A stretch of DNA of 39,485 nt from Scleroderma bovista (GCA_037178675.1 JAYMGJ010000160.1:1-39485), one strand, 5' to 3'; positions 10,937 to 20,885 are shown, counted from the stretch's first letter. A program made the numbers and translations. The notes: generated by a model from the sequence alone, not told the origin.

Positions 10937-11160
10937 CGGCACAACATCTCATCGGCACCACATCTCATCGGCACAACATCTCATCGGCACAACATCTCAT
11001 CGGCACAACATCTCATCGGCACAACATCTCATCGGCACAACATCTCATCGGCACAACATCTCATCGGCACAACATCTCATCGGCACAACATCTCATCGGC
11101 ACAACATCTCATCGGCACAACATCTCATCGGCACAACATCTCATCGGCACAACATCTCAT
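10937..11160 (+). repeat. 16 bp tandem repeat, exactly 14 units
   Basis: The unit CGGCACAACATCTCAT is repeated 14 times in perfect register (224 bp). Only one unit differs visibly, the second, with CACCACAT. A partial unit precedes it at 10924. Near identity indicates recent slippage or unequal exchange. The plus-strand ORF through it (repeating SAQHLIGTTSHRHNIS) is a by-product of the repeat. Confidence 0.97.
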
Positions 11161-11162
11161 CG

Positions 11163-11230
11163 GTTGACTGTGCCAGGATGTTGAACATGCCAGAGTGTTG
11201 ACTTTGCCGCACTGTTGACCATGCCGCAAT
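11163..11230 (+). repeat. 17 bp degenerate tandem repeat, 4 units
   Basis: Four units of the type GTTGAC(C/T)(A/T)TGCCGCA(C/A)T directly follow the 16 bp array. It is a separate unit, not a variant of the 16 bp repeat. Confidence 0.75.
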
Positions 11231-11571
11231 GCTGATTGACCGGCTCACTATGGTGTTATTGCTGCCATCAGATTTCCACCACACTGCCTCCATTGCATAC
11301 TGGCTCACTTATTCTATTGGTATGCTACTCCTCTCAGCCCGAGTATTTTCACAACAACACCAATTTGTCCGGCTTAAGACTTTCACCCTACCCCACAATG
11401 AAAACAGAGCCATGGGCCCACCGTTGTCACTTGGTGACAATACTGTCAGGGGCTGACCCCTGTGATACGGAAAAGCTCTAGTCATAAGCCTCACTTCTGC
11501 CAGCCTGTGTAGCATGGCCGATTGTCATTGTCCGCTGACCGTATAACATGGCCTACCCAGGTGCATGGGCT
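11231..11571. other. Short interval between minisatellites and LTR copy A
   Basis: Two overlapping open frames exist here but neither has protein-like composition. A palindrome GGGGCTGACCCC lies near 11451. Nothing else is recognised. Confidence 0.35.
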
Positions 11572-12514
11572 CAGCACTGAGTGACCTACAAGTCCAAAGA
11601 CAGAGATAGAGCTTATAGACAGAGAGGGAGAGTGAATGTGGTTGCTTTATTGAGGGGGAAGCAGACACTTCCTTGCAGCCTTTGGCTGCTGGTTTATATA
11701 CAGGAGGGGCTGTGGCCCTGTAAGCACAAATGACTAAGTGCTTGGTAAGAGATTGGTAAGAAATTGGTAAGCGGTTGATAAGCAGTGTAATCAGGCTGAG
11801 TCATCAATGGGGAGAGCCTGAACAAGCTGCTGAGCCAAGGGAGAGAGCAAGAACATAGGTAAAAAGGGGTGCATAACCAAGAATATGGAAAAATCATTGC
11901 ATGGGGCCCAAAAGAGAAGGGGGGAAAGCATGGGATGAGTAGATCGAAGCTAAATGAGCATATGCGATGACATAATGCATATGAATCATAGGGGCATGAG
12001 TCATGAATTGATAAGCAGCATGATAAGCATGATTTGAAGGATGATTGGTAAGTGATTGGTAAGGGGAGTAATGGGGATTAGTAATGCCAAGAGGGGATGA
12101 ATAATGCGCAGCAGAGTGAGTCAGAGTGAGCCAGAGTGACTCTGTGTGACTCAGACAGAAGGGAAGCACAACCTGTGATTGATTGAACTTTAGATCTGGA
12201 GATGAGCTTCTGAAGCAGTGCCACTGATGGGAGTGGCTGGGGGATAATAAAAGAATTGATCTGACCAGAAGAGCAGTGTCAGGGGGCCTGGAATGACAAG
12301 TAGAGTCACAGCTGGTCACAGAGTGTCACAAATCCCTTGGATTGAGCTTCTGTAGAGCAAAAATGTGAAATTTGGTGCTCCCAAAGTGCAGTCTTCCCTT
12401 GAGCAGTAAGGGGAAGGTTCTGTACTCTATTAGGGCTCCTAAGAAGGGTTCTAGAGCACTGTTTCATTCATGTTTGTTGCAGGATAGCAGGGAAGTGAAA
12501 CGTGAATAGCGGAT

Positions 12515-12961
12515 TCAATGTGTCCAGGGAAGTGAGATGAATGATAGAGGGAGATGGATGTGACAGGACTCTGGGATGAAAGGACCATATGTAGAGGACT
12601 CAGGAGACACAGAGACGACCAGGTATGAATTTTCAAGTCTAACGATAGACTTGAGATGACCAAAGTATGTGCGCGACGCAGGACTAACAAGGAGAACGCG
12701 CTGACCGAGAACAAGAGGGACTGAGGGAGAAGGCTGGGAAGATATGTACCAGACAGTACACAGGAGCTCAGGGAGAGGCTGTCCCAAGAGCAGGACATAG
12801 TTGAGGTCTGCTGCAATAGCGGAGAAACATTCCAGAGAAAATGCGGACTCCATAGTGAGTGATGAAGCAGGTGTCTGGATTGCGGGTGGAATATCTCCGT
12901 GGGAAATAAACAGATTTACATCGGAACTTGACAGGCAGATAGACCACGGTCTAGGCTCCAT
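12515..12961 (-). CDS. LTR-borne ORF, copy A (148 aa)
   Basis: Starts MEPRPWSICLSSSDVNLF and runs inside the L4 LTR in LTR sense orientation. The equivalent frame is open at 27830-28327 (copy C, 165 aa), largely open in copy B (one TAG at 16186-16188), and open from an internal Met in the more divergent copy D (24104-24517). No domain is recognised; composition is Ser/Leu/Pro rich. A second frame is also open in A, B and C, so openness in the close copies alone is weak evidence; the divergent copy D is the better argument. Confidence 0.35.
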   Translation of the reverse strand: MEPRPWSICLSSSDVNLFISHGDIPPAIQTPASSLTMESAFSLECFSAIAADLNYVLLLGQPLPELLCTVWYISSQPSPSVPLVLGQRVLLVSPASRTYFGHLKSIVRLENSYLVVSVSPESSTYGPFIPESCHIHLPLSFISLPWTH

Positions 12962-13331
12962 GATGGTATAGTCACATGGTTGATAGCTTCAAAAATGGCA
13001 GAGCTATTCAAAATATCGGAATGCCAGCACTGGGTGCCTAAATTTGACATTTGGGTGCTAAAAATGATTCTTCCTTTTCTCCTTTGTTTCTCTATTGTTT
13101 CTTCTGCTTCTTTGGTTGTTCTGGTATGGGAGTTGGACTGCAGTAGGTTGCATTCCTCTCTCATACTGAAATGATCATCATTCCTTGGATTCTTCTGCTT
13201 CTTGGTGGTTCTTGTGTGATAGATGACTGTCAGCATTGGCATTCATCTCTTGCATCAGGATAGTCATGACTTTGCGTGATATGGATAGTGAGGGCTGTCT
13301 GTATCCCTCAAGTCAGGACAATCTTTCAACA

Positions 13332-14053
13332 CACTGCAAGCATTTCTCAATGTTTCATGACAAAACATTGTAAAAAAATAGAAGAAAGAGATACTCTTTT
13401 ATTTACAATTTTGTTACACAAAAAAGACAAATATCATACAGAATATTTTTTGTCTTTCTTTTGCCAAGACATGATTTGAGATCATTTCTTATGTTAGGAC
13501 TATAAAAAATTTAACCTTTTTCTTCTGCCTGTTCCTTGCAAAAAAAAATAAAGAAAAGACAATGTAATTTTTCTCACAGCAGACATTTTCAATTCCTGCA
13601 GTGAAAATTTGAATCAAAAGATACTCTTTTCCACAAGAATAAATATTTAAAAAATGTGCTATATATTTTTGGTCATAACACTCTAGCCAGCCAATCAGTA
13701 TCCAGGACCAATCATGTTTCTTGAAGAAAAGTTTATTGTTTTCTCTCCACATGTTTTCAACAATATTATAATGTCTTATTTCTAATAAAACATACTGAAA
13801 TACTTGCTATGAGAAATGTTACATTGTCTTTTCTTTATTTTTTTTGCAAGGAGCAGGCAGAAGAAAAAGGTTAAATTTTTTATAGTCCTAACATAAGAAA
13901 TGATCTCAAATCATGTCTTGGCAAAAGAAAGACAAAAAATATTCTGTATGATATTTGTCTTTTTTGTGTAACAAAATTGTAAATAAAAGAGTATCTCTTT
14001 CTTCTATTTTTTTACAATGTTTTGTCATGAAACATTGAGAAATGCTTTCAGTG
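13332..14053. mobile_element. 722 bp foldback/MITE with TIRs of about 255 bp and ACA target duplication
   Basis: Left arm 13332-13590 begins CACTGCAAGCATTTCTC; right arm (about 13797-14053) ends as its reverse complement, GAGAAATGCTTTCAGTG. The arms are nearly identical, AT-rich, and separated by about 205 bp of unique sequence. Both flanks show ACA (13329-13331 and 14054-14056), while undisturbed LTR copies carry ACA once. CACTG termini plus a 3 bp duplication resemble CACTA/CMC-type or PIF-type elements (family knowledge); there is no transposase. The ORFs inside, including the identical 60-residue frames in each arm, are by-products of the inverted repeat. Confidence 0.92.
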
Positions 14054-14222
14054 ACAGATCTTGGGTGTGTTCTTGGCATTAATTTCATTGGCTAAATTTC
14101 TCCATGTCCACAGTACCAAACACATTTGGTGTGTGACAACACCTTCGTGAAGTGATTGGATGCAGGCGGTTCTTCATATGTTGCTGTTGGTGGCTATTGG
14201 AGATAGTGAGCAACTGGTGTAC

Positions 14223-14772
14223 CTAGCGCTTATGATGCACCTTTGCTGCTATTGCATTAGCCCAAACCTGAAGACAGAGCTGTGTGAGCTCCCAATAAAG
14301 CCCATCCAACGCATATATCCGCTTGTTGGGAAAGCACAGGTGGTTACCAACTGGATACTTCTCTTCAAGCTGCTGGAGCTCGCCTCCGGCACAGTTTTGC
14401 AGCCACCACAGTGCATAAAAGGTCTTACATAAGCTGCTCCCCTTCAGGCTTCAGCGGTCACCTTAGGCACCAGTTTCCAGAGGTTCCCACGGTCTCCTGA
14501 TGGGGTTTTTTTACAGGGCAAAACCTATCTAACAGATACCCTCCCTTGGCGCTACCTCCTCACAAATCCAAATTTGGTTAGCATGACTATGGACCCTCTT
14601 TGACAAGCCTCCCAGAAGGCTTTCCACGTATTGTTGGTGACCTCGCTCACCCTCTGCACCAGCACTCTTTTGACACTGTGCCCAGCACTCCCATCACTCA
14701 CCTCCACTGTAGAGGCTCTTAGGAGGGGGAGGATCAACTATGTGGCTGGTCACATGAGGTCCAAATCAGCAG
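14223..14772 (-). pseudogene. C-terminal two exons of the large gene
   Basis: Exon 14772-14556 follows a donor at 14828 (exon 18192...14829 ends in phase 1) and reads AADLDLM, stop, PAT, stop, LILPLLRASTVE and on to WKAFWEACQRGS. The final exon, 14448-14223, is joined in phase 2 through a less certain 107 nt intron. It has a clearly protein-like sequence including LQQLEEKYPVGNHLCF, IYALDGLYWELTQL and QVWANAIAAK, and ends with TAG at 14223. It looks like a folded C-terminal domain with Trp, Tyr and Leu-rich helices; no family is recognised. The two early stops (TGA 14750-14752, TAG 14738-14740) lie at the start of the penultimate exon. Confidence 0.6.
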
Positions 14773-15960
14773 CTCACTCGAGGCTATTCCAATTCTATTT
14801 CAGATTTTGAGATCCTATGTCCTATGACCTGGGGCATCACTCAGTGGAGCGCAGAGGCTCTTCAATGCTGGGCTGTATTCTGTACATATAAATGACATAA
14901 TGGGTATATAGTCTTTGGTAGCAAACTCAAGACGGCTTGAAAGGACATGATTAGGAATGGTCAACCACAGAAGTCACTTGTCTGCAGCATCACGAACAAG
15001 GGGCTCACACGGTTGTGGGATTCCATCTGAATGGGTGCCAGGGATATCTGCACAGTGCTTGGCACCTCCTTCAATGGGAGGAGCCACATCAACGGGGGGA
15101 GCCACACTGCTAGGGGACATTAGATGGTGATAGCGAGCCTCTTGGTAGGCTCCCAGACCTGGCTCATCACCACTGCTGGGTTCAGCATATCCGGGCATGT
15201 GTTGGCTGTGGAAGGGAGGATTAGTATAGTGACCACGTCCCATTGTTCCAGGCTCCCGATGCATTGTGGGATTATCGTTGGCATACATGGTCATGTAAGG
15301 ACGTGAGGCAAACAGAGGCAGAAGGAGATACTGTGGGCGGTAGTGGCCATACTGGACGTCTGGATGTCTGATCGAAGGGTCATACCACCCGGTATTGATG
15401 CCAGGATGATATGGAACTCCGTCGTAGTTGAATCGACTATCGCTGTCATGCACCAAACATGTTTGGTACTGTGGACATGGAGAAAGTTAGCCGATGAAAC
15501 TAATGTGAAGAACGCACACCCAAGATCTGTTGAAAGATTGTCCCAACTTGAGGGATACAGACAGCCCTTGCTATCCATATCACGCAAAGTCAAGACGACT
15601 ATCCTTATGCGAAGAATGAATACAAGCTCGTCATAGCCATCTATCACACAAGAATGACTATCCTGGAGCAAGAGATGAATGCCATCGTCTGGCAGTCATC
15701 CCTTGCACAAGAACCGCCAAGAAGCAGAAGAATCTGAGGATTGATGATCATTTCAGTATGAGAGAGGAATGCAACCTACTGCAGTCCAACTCCCATAACA
15801 GAACAACCAAAGAAGCAGAAGAAACAATAGAGAAACAAAGGAGAAAAGGAAGAATCATTTTTAGCACCCAAATGTCAAATTTAGGCACCCAGTGCCAGCA
15901 TTCCGATATTTTGAATAGCTCCACCATTTTTGAAGCTATCAATCATGTGACTATACCATC

Positions 15961-16188
15961 ATGGAGCCTAGACTGTGGTCTATCTGCCTGTCAAGTTCCG
16001 ACGTAAATCTGTTCATTTCCCACGGAGATATTCCACCCACAATCCAGACACCTGCTTCATCACTCACTATGGAGTCCACATTTTCTCTGGAACGTTTCTC
16101 CACTATTGCAGCAGACCTCAACTATGTCCTGCTCTTGGGACAGCCTCTCCCTGAGCTCCTGTGTACTGTCTGGTACATATCTTCCTAG
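15961..16188 (+). pseudogene. LTR-borne ORF, copy B, interrupted by TAG
   Basis: Equivalent of the ORF in copies A, C and D; starts MEPRLWSICLSSSDVN and stops at a TAG in the codon that is CAG in copies A, C and D (ISSQPAP context). Beyond the stop the same frame continues to resemble the other copies for about 90 codons. Confidence 0.4.
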
Positions 16189-17221
16189 CCTGCTCCCTCA
16201 GTCCCGCTCATTCTCAGTCAGCACGTTCTCCTTGTTAGTCCTGCGTCGCGCACATACTTTGGTTGTCTCAAGTCTATCGTTAGACTTGAAAATTCATACC
16301 TGGTCGTCTCTGTGTCTCCTGAGTCCTCTGCATATGGTCCTTTCATCCCAGAGTCCTGTCACATCCATCTCCCTCTATCATTCATCTCGCTTCCCTGGAC
16401 ACGTCGAATCCGCTACTTGTGATTCTCTTCCCTGCTATCTCGCAACAAACACAAATGAAACAGTGCTCTAGAACCCTTCTTAGGAGCCCTAATAGAGTAC
16501 AGAACCTTCCCCTTACTGCTCAAGGGAAGACTGCACTTTGGGAGCACCAAATTTCGTGTTTTTGCTCTACAGAAGCTCAATCCAAGGGATTTGTGACACT
16601 CTGTGACCAGCTGTGACTCTACTTGTCATTCCAGGCCCCCTGACACTGCTCTTCTGGTCAGATCAATTCTTTTATTATCCCCCAGCCACTCCCATCAGTG
16701 GCACTGCTTCAGAAGCTCATCTCCAGATCTAAAGTTCAATCAATCACAGGTTGTGCTTCCCTTCTGTCTGAGTCACACAGAGTCACTCTGGCTCACTCTG
16801 ACTCACTCTGCTGCGCATTATTCATCCCCTCTTGGCATTACTAATCCCCATTACTCCCCTTACCAATCACTTACCAATCATCCTTCAAATCATGCTTATC
16901 ATGCTGCTTATCAATTCATGACTCATGCCCCTATGATTCATATGCATTATGTCATCGCATATGCTCATTTAGCTTCGATCTACTCATCCCATGCTTTCCC
17001 CCCCTCTCTTTTGGGCCCCATGCAATGATTTTTCCATATTCTTGGTTATGCACCCCTTTTTACCTATGTTCTTGCTCTCTCCCTTGGCTCAGCAGCTTGT
17101 TCAGGCTCTCCCCATTGATGACTCAGCCTGATTACACTGCTTATCAACCGCTTACCAATTTCTTACCAATCTCTTACCAAGCACTTAGTCATTTGTGCTT
17201 ACAGGGCCACAGCCCCTCCTG

Positions 17222-17276
17222 TATATAAACCAGCAGCCAAAGGCTGCAAGGAAGTGTCTGCTTCCCCCTCAATAAA
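17222..17276 (+). promoter_or_regulatory. LTR core promoter and polyadenylation signal
   Basis: TATATAAA at 17222-17229 is followed 41 bases later by AATAAA at 17271-17276, the usual order in an LTR U3/R boundary. The same arrangement occurs inverted in copies A (near 11690) and C (near 27055), and copy D has TATTTAAA near 25132. Tandem CTTACCAAT motifs lie 30-360 bp upstream in all four copies and may be activator sites (inference). Confidence 0.65.
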
Positions 17277-18279
17277 GCAACCACATTCACTCTCCCTCTC
17301 TGTCTATAAGCTCTATCTCTGTCTTTGGACTTGTAGGTCACCCAGTGCTGGCCTAAAGCTCCTATATTGCTGTTTATCAGATATATCTTGTATCTGATCA
17401 TTTCTCTAGGCTCAAGTGCAGTCTAGCATCACTGTCCACTCTATCCCATCACTGTCCATCACATCTTTCAAGCAGGAACTGTCCCCTTGCTTCCCTGTTG
17501 CTCCTTCACTGCTATTACCCCCCTGTTGCCAATCTATCATTGTTGCCCAATCCCAGGACTCTTCCTAACCACTGTGGTAGGCTGAAGAGGAGTCAATACC
17601 ATCCCAAGTTGCATTCTATCCCCATCAGAAGCCCTTCCCTTCTCTCCTGCATCCTGCCTGAAGGCGTGCAGCACATCCCCCTGAGGAGATTAAATACCAG
17701 AAACGCAAAGGAAGACCACCACTCGCATTTTTCTGTCATTTGGTGTTGGTTGTTGGTTGTTCTGACCTCTTCCCTCACTTAGGTGCACATCGCCATGGTA
17801 TACCGGATCTGGGAATGGCTCGTGGGGGCCTACTCATGCAGGATTGTCATGTAAATAAGAATCTCTATCCACTTGCATTTCGTAGTGGCAGTGAGGGAGG
17901 GGCGGGTGGCCCAGTGGGTGTACTCCTGGGGGGTTACCAACTAGGGGATCCTGTCCAGCCTCCATATCTCCCAAGCAAATGGCAACATGACCTTCTTCAG
18001 CAGCCAGAAGCCTGCAGGAGGCTGGAGAAACAGAGTCCATGGAATCTGTTGTGGATGCATAAGCGTCTGGATATATCCTTCGGCGTAGGTTGAACGTGGT
18101 GTCTGGATCACCGTTTTGTCCGGTTCCCCATACTGCTTGATGCAGTTTTGGTCGCCCTCCTGACGCAAGGTAAGGATCTTGTGGGGGCAGATCTATTGGG
18201 TTAGAAATCAATCAGGCAGTAATGACATTGTATGGCGCATGACCTACACGGCACAGAGATCTGCTAAGACCAACTCCAC

Positions 18280-19092
18280 CTTCTGTGAGCACAGGTTGAA
18301 CAGTGGCAATTTCGGGCTGTGCCTGCTGAGAGCCATGTGCTGTGGTGTTAGGACACAGGGTAAAGCCATTAGCCCCAGGGTGTTTTGTCATACACCAATT
18401 CCTTACACATTTCACGTGGACCCGGGTCACATTGCATGTCTACCATACAATATATTAAGTACACATTTTTGATAGCTAGTGGAGACTTACCTTCCGTGTG
18501 TTCAGGATCTTGCACTGGTAAACCAGTCATGACATCACTCCGCACACACTGAGACTCATCTGGAGGATGCAGAGTTTGCATTCCTGTGAAGTGTGGATTA
18601 GTATAGTAATGCATACTGGCAATGACTTACGCTTGTCGTGTTGAGGCTGGTCCTTATCCATTTCACACAGAGCTGGGTCGCATTGCATGTCTACCACACA
18701 GTACATTAGGTCAATGATATTTTGTACACGGTGACGACTTACCTTCCGTGCAACGAACACCTTGCACTGATAAACCCGTCGTGACTTCACTTCGTACACA
18801 CTGAGACCCTCAATGGTATTCCTTACCCATTTCACGTGGAGCTGGGTCACATTGCATGTCTAGAACTAGAACGTGGTACATTAGGTTGATGATTTTTTGT
18901 ACATAGTGGCGACTTACCATCCGTGTGATAAGGATCCTCCAAGGGCAGGCATTCACTGGATCAACACTCAGGCCTATCTTGATCGTGCAGAGATTTCATT
19001 TCTATGAAATATAGATTAGTATATTGAAAGTGACCCTTGCAGCAACTTACGTTCGGCATGTTGGGGCTGTTCCTTCTCCATATCACATTGAG
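18280..19092 (-). pseudogene. Second part of the symmetric-exon array (7 exons)
   Basis: Exons 19092-19051, 19001-18918, 18859-18743, 18690-18631, 18583-18491, 18439-18407 and 18339-18280 measure 42, 84, 117, 60, 93, 33 and 60 nt, all multiples of three and all joined in phase 1. Two module types alternate: one starting (x)MQCDPAPREM, the other (x)MQTLHPPDESQ and ending PEHTE. The 117 nt exon appears to be a fusion of the front of one type with the rear of the other. In-frame TGA codons are at 18961-18963 and 18810-18812. If the gene were functional and shorter, the TGA at 18961 could be its natural stop; the coherent frame that continues for more than 500 codons argues against that. Confidence 0.7.
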
Positions 19093-19159
19093 CTGTGTCA
19101 CAGGGCACCTCTACAGAGCAGTACATTAGGCGGAAGCCGATTTGTTAGTGATAACTCAC

Positions 19160-20039
19160 ATTTCGTGTGACGAGAATCCTCCTGTGGTATGTTAGTCTGT
19201 GCACCGTGGGACTGGACTCGAGGATGCACAGATGTCAGGCGAGGAACTTGTGCCGCTGCAGAGGGTCCACTGAGCTGACAAACATGGATGTTATGTGTAA
19301 CAACTTACGTGCATCAGGGCGAGGTCCTTCAGAGGCTCGTGGCACCTGAGAGGAATGTGGGGGGTGTGGTAGTTGGGTCACTGCAGAGGGTCCACTGAGT
19401 GGCAAACAGGGATTTTATGGGTGATGACTTACGCCTATCGAGACAAGCGTCCTCAGAGGCTCGTGGCACCTGAAAGGAATGTGGAGGGTGTGATAGTTGC
19501 ATCGCTACAGAGGGTCCACTGAGCAGACAAACAGGGATTTTATGTGCAACAACTTATGCACATCGAGACAAGCATCCTCAGAGGCTTGTGCCGGCTGAGG
19601 TGGAGGGTGTGGTTGTTGCATCGCGGCAGAGGGTTCACTGAACTGACAAACAGGGATTTTATGTGTGACAACTTACGCGCATCGAGATGAGCATCCTCAG
19701 AGGCTCGTGCAGGCTGAGGTGGAGGGTGTGGTTGTTGCATCGCTGCAGAGGGTCCACTGAACTGACAAACAGGGATTTTATGTACGATGACTTACGCGCA
19801 TCAAGATGAGCATCCTCAGAGGCTCGTGCAGGCTGAGGTGGAGGGTGTGGTTGTTGCATCACTGCAGAGGGTCCACTGAACTAACAAACAGGGATTTTAT
19901 GTGCGATGACTTATGCGTGTCAGGACGAGCATCCTCAGAGGCTTGTGGCACCTGAGCTGAATGTGGGGAGAGTGGTAGTTGCATTGCTGTAGTGGGTCCA
20001 CTGAGCTAACAAACACGGATTTCATTTGTGATGACTTAC
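19160..20039 (-). repeat. Tandem array of seven duplicated exon-intron units inside the large gene
   Basis: Exons 19986-19915, 19861-19796, 19742-19677, 19623-19558, 19504-19433, 19380-19309 and 19255-19160 are 72, 66, 66, 66, 72, 72 and 96 nt. Each is entered and left in phase 1, separated by introns of 52 or 53 nt. The first six encode a 22-24 residue repeat with core MQ-PHPP and ASEDA--D. The seventh is divergent. Donors are normally CGC|GTAAGT; two units (after 19915 and after 19558) have AT instead of GT, and the acceptor before 19623 is CG instead of AG. The end of the preceding exon (DSEHTHLDT) looks like the ancestral unit end. Overlapping ORFs here run through introns and are not genes. 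Confidence 0.85.
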
Positions 20040-20885
20040 GCGTGTCGAGATGAGTGTGTTCAGAGTCTCCCAGTATCTTAGATAAATGTGTGGTTGTTCT
20101 CATGGCAGACCTAGCTTCCACGATGCGACTGAGAGTTCCTGACTGACCCTCACAGCTGTTGGTTTTTGGCTCATCCTCAGCAGAAGAGTCGGTGTCAAGT
20201 GGTGAGTTAATTCGAAACCTAGCTTTTCTGGTCTGTGAGGATCGTTGCATGCCCTTGGAGAGTTCCCTGGTGCCCTTATCTGCCAAGGATGCTGTTCTTT
20301 TCACAGGATGCGATGAATCCTGGCGGGTTGCCTTGCACTTGTGTGTATATGGAGCTTGCTCCTCCAAAGGACCAGTGTTGGTGCTGCCGTCAGTGGGTGC
20401 CCCATGTTCGTCACCAACATTTTCTTCCAGGATGTAGTCGGAATCAGAGGTGTCCTGAATGGTGATAACACTTGGTCCTCCTGTTGTTGCCTTGCCTGCC
20501 TTTTTAGTAACGACAACCTCTACCTTCTTTCGCCCAAGTGTGGCTTTTGGCAACCTAATCAGCGGCAGTGAGTCTGTCTCTTCATCTACATTGGCTATGG
20601 ATCCTTTCACTCCTTTGTGCTTCGTAGAGCAAAGTTGCATTGGCACTGGCAAAGGCGACAAGTTGGAAGGATCTTCAATGTCACTGTCGGGGTCTGTCTT
20701 CAAAGCAGAAGGTTTCCCACCCCCAACCTGCTTCCTAATCTGTGTCTTGGCTGTATTAGGTAGGCGCACTGGCCCTTCATAATCTACCTTGCTGTTGAAG
20801 AAAACCCTTTTGCCTCTCAGTGAGTTTGAATCTGATAATGGTGGGGCACCATGGATGACTGGGATTTTGGATGCAAGGAGGTCCA
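20040..20885 (-). CDS. Large internal exon of the big gene (846 nt)
   Basis: Acceptor AACTAG at 20886 (49 nt intron) and donor GTAAGT at 20039. Phase 1 in and phase 1 out. It encodes about 282 residues, starting (K)MDLLASKIPVIHGAP, strongly charged and Ser/Thr/Pro/Lys rich with acidic patches such as DPDSDIEDPSN, SDSDYILEEN and DTDSSAEDEPK and basic patches such as GRKKVEVVVTKK. This is the composition of a disordered nuclear linker (inference). No stop codon occurs in the exon. The end merges into the tandem exon array. Confidence 0.7.

Larger units (their letters stand above)
11572..14138 (-). mobile_element. Solo LTR, family L4, copy A (3' truncated, split by a foldback insertion)
   Basis: Minus-strand LTR whose 5' end is at 14138 (TGTCACACACCAAAT) and which matches copies B and C closely. 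Matching stops at about 11572, some 450-500 bp before the LTR 3' end seen in B and C, so it is truncated. It is interrupted at 13332-14053 by an inverted-repeat element; without that and one ACA duplication, the LTR sequence joins perfectly (...TTTCAACAGATCTTGG...). No internal region or second LTR is attached. Confidence 0.85.
15444..17789 (+). mobile_element. Solo LTR, family L4, copy B (2346 bp, TCGC duplication)
   Basis: Begins TGTCATGCACCAAAC and ends TTAGGTGCACA. The 4 bp TCGC stands on both sides (15440-15443 and 17790-17793). It lies in a coding exon of the large gene, opposite to the gene's orientation. It carries a 16 bp perfect palindrome ACCAAACATGTTTGGT near its start, a run of CTTACCAAT motifs at 16860-17190, TATATAAA at 17222-17229 and AATAAA at 17271-17276. 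An LTR of 2.3 kb is long for a fungal element. No internal region remains. Confidence 0.93.
14829..18192 (-). pseudogene. Long exon of the large gene, split by solo LTR copy B
   Basis: Exon sequence runs 18192-17790 and resumes at 15443-14829. Dropping the LTR and one copy of the TCGC duplication gives 1014 nt in one frame: the TGA at 17834-17836 and the TGA at 14974-14976 are both in the same frame as the exon start and the phase-1 end. The N-side reads DLPPQDPYLASGGRP; after the LTR it continues with RFNYDGVPYHPGIN and a Tyr/Pro/His-rich stretch. After the second stop it reads LLWLTIPNHVLSSRLEF and ISF-type hydrophobic sequence. Two nonsense codons and the insertion show it no longer encodes a full product. 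The low-complexity Tyr/Pro/Gly composition suggests a disordered linker. Confidence 0.8.

Noticed and set aside
10937..11160. Regular short repeats that might suggest a CRISPR array
   Set aside because: The 16 bp units are directly adjacent without spacers, and the genome is eukaryotic. It is a minisatellite.
10899..11201. 100-codon ORF over the 16 bp array
   Set aside because: It is the repeat translated; 16 is not a multiple of three, so a periodic frame arises only because all three phases lack stops.
13276..14088. Two identical 60-codon ORFs on opposite strands
   Set aside because: They are the same sequence in the two arms of the foldback element, AT-rich and without protein-like composition.
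16106..16471. Second conserved 121-codon frame in the L4 LTR (MQQTSTMSCSWDS), also in copies A and C
   Set aside because: It overlaps the other LTR frame and is not kept in the divergent copy D, so its openness reflects the similarity of A, B and C.
17025..17228. 67-codon ORF identical in copies A, B and C (MIFPYSWLCTPF)
   Set aside because: Lies in the U3 region directly over the CTTACCAAT repeats and TATA box; not present in copy D.
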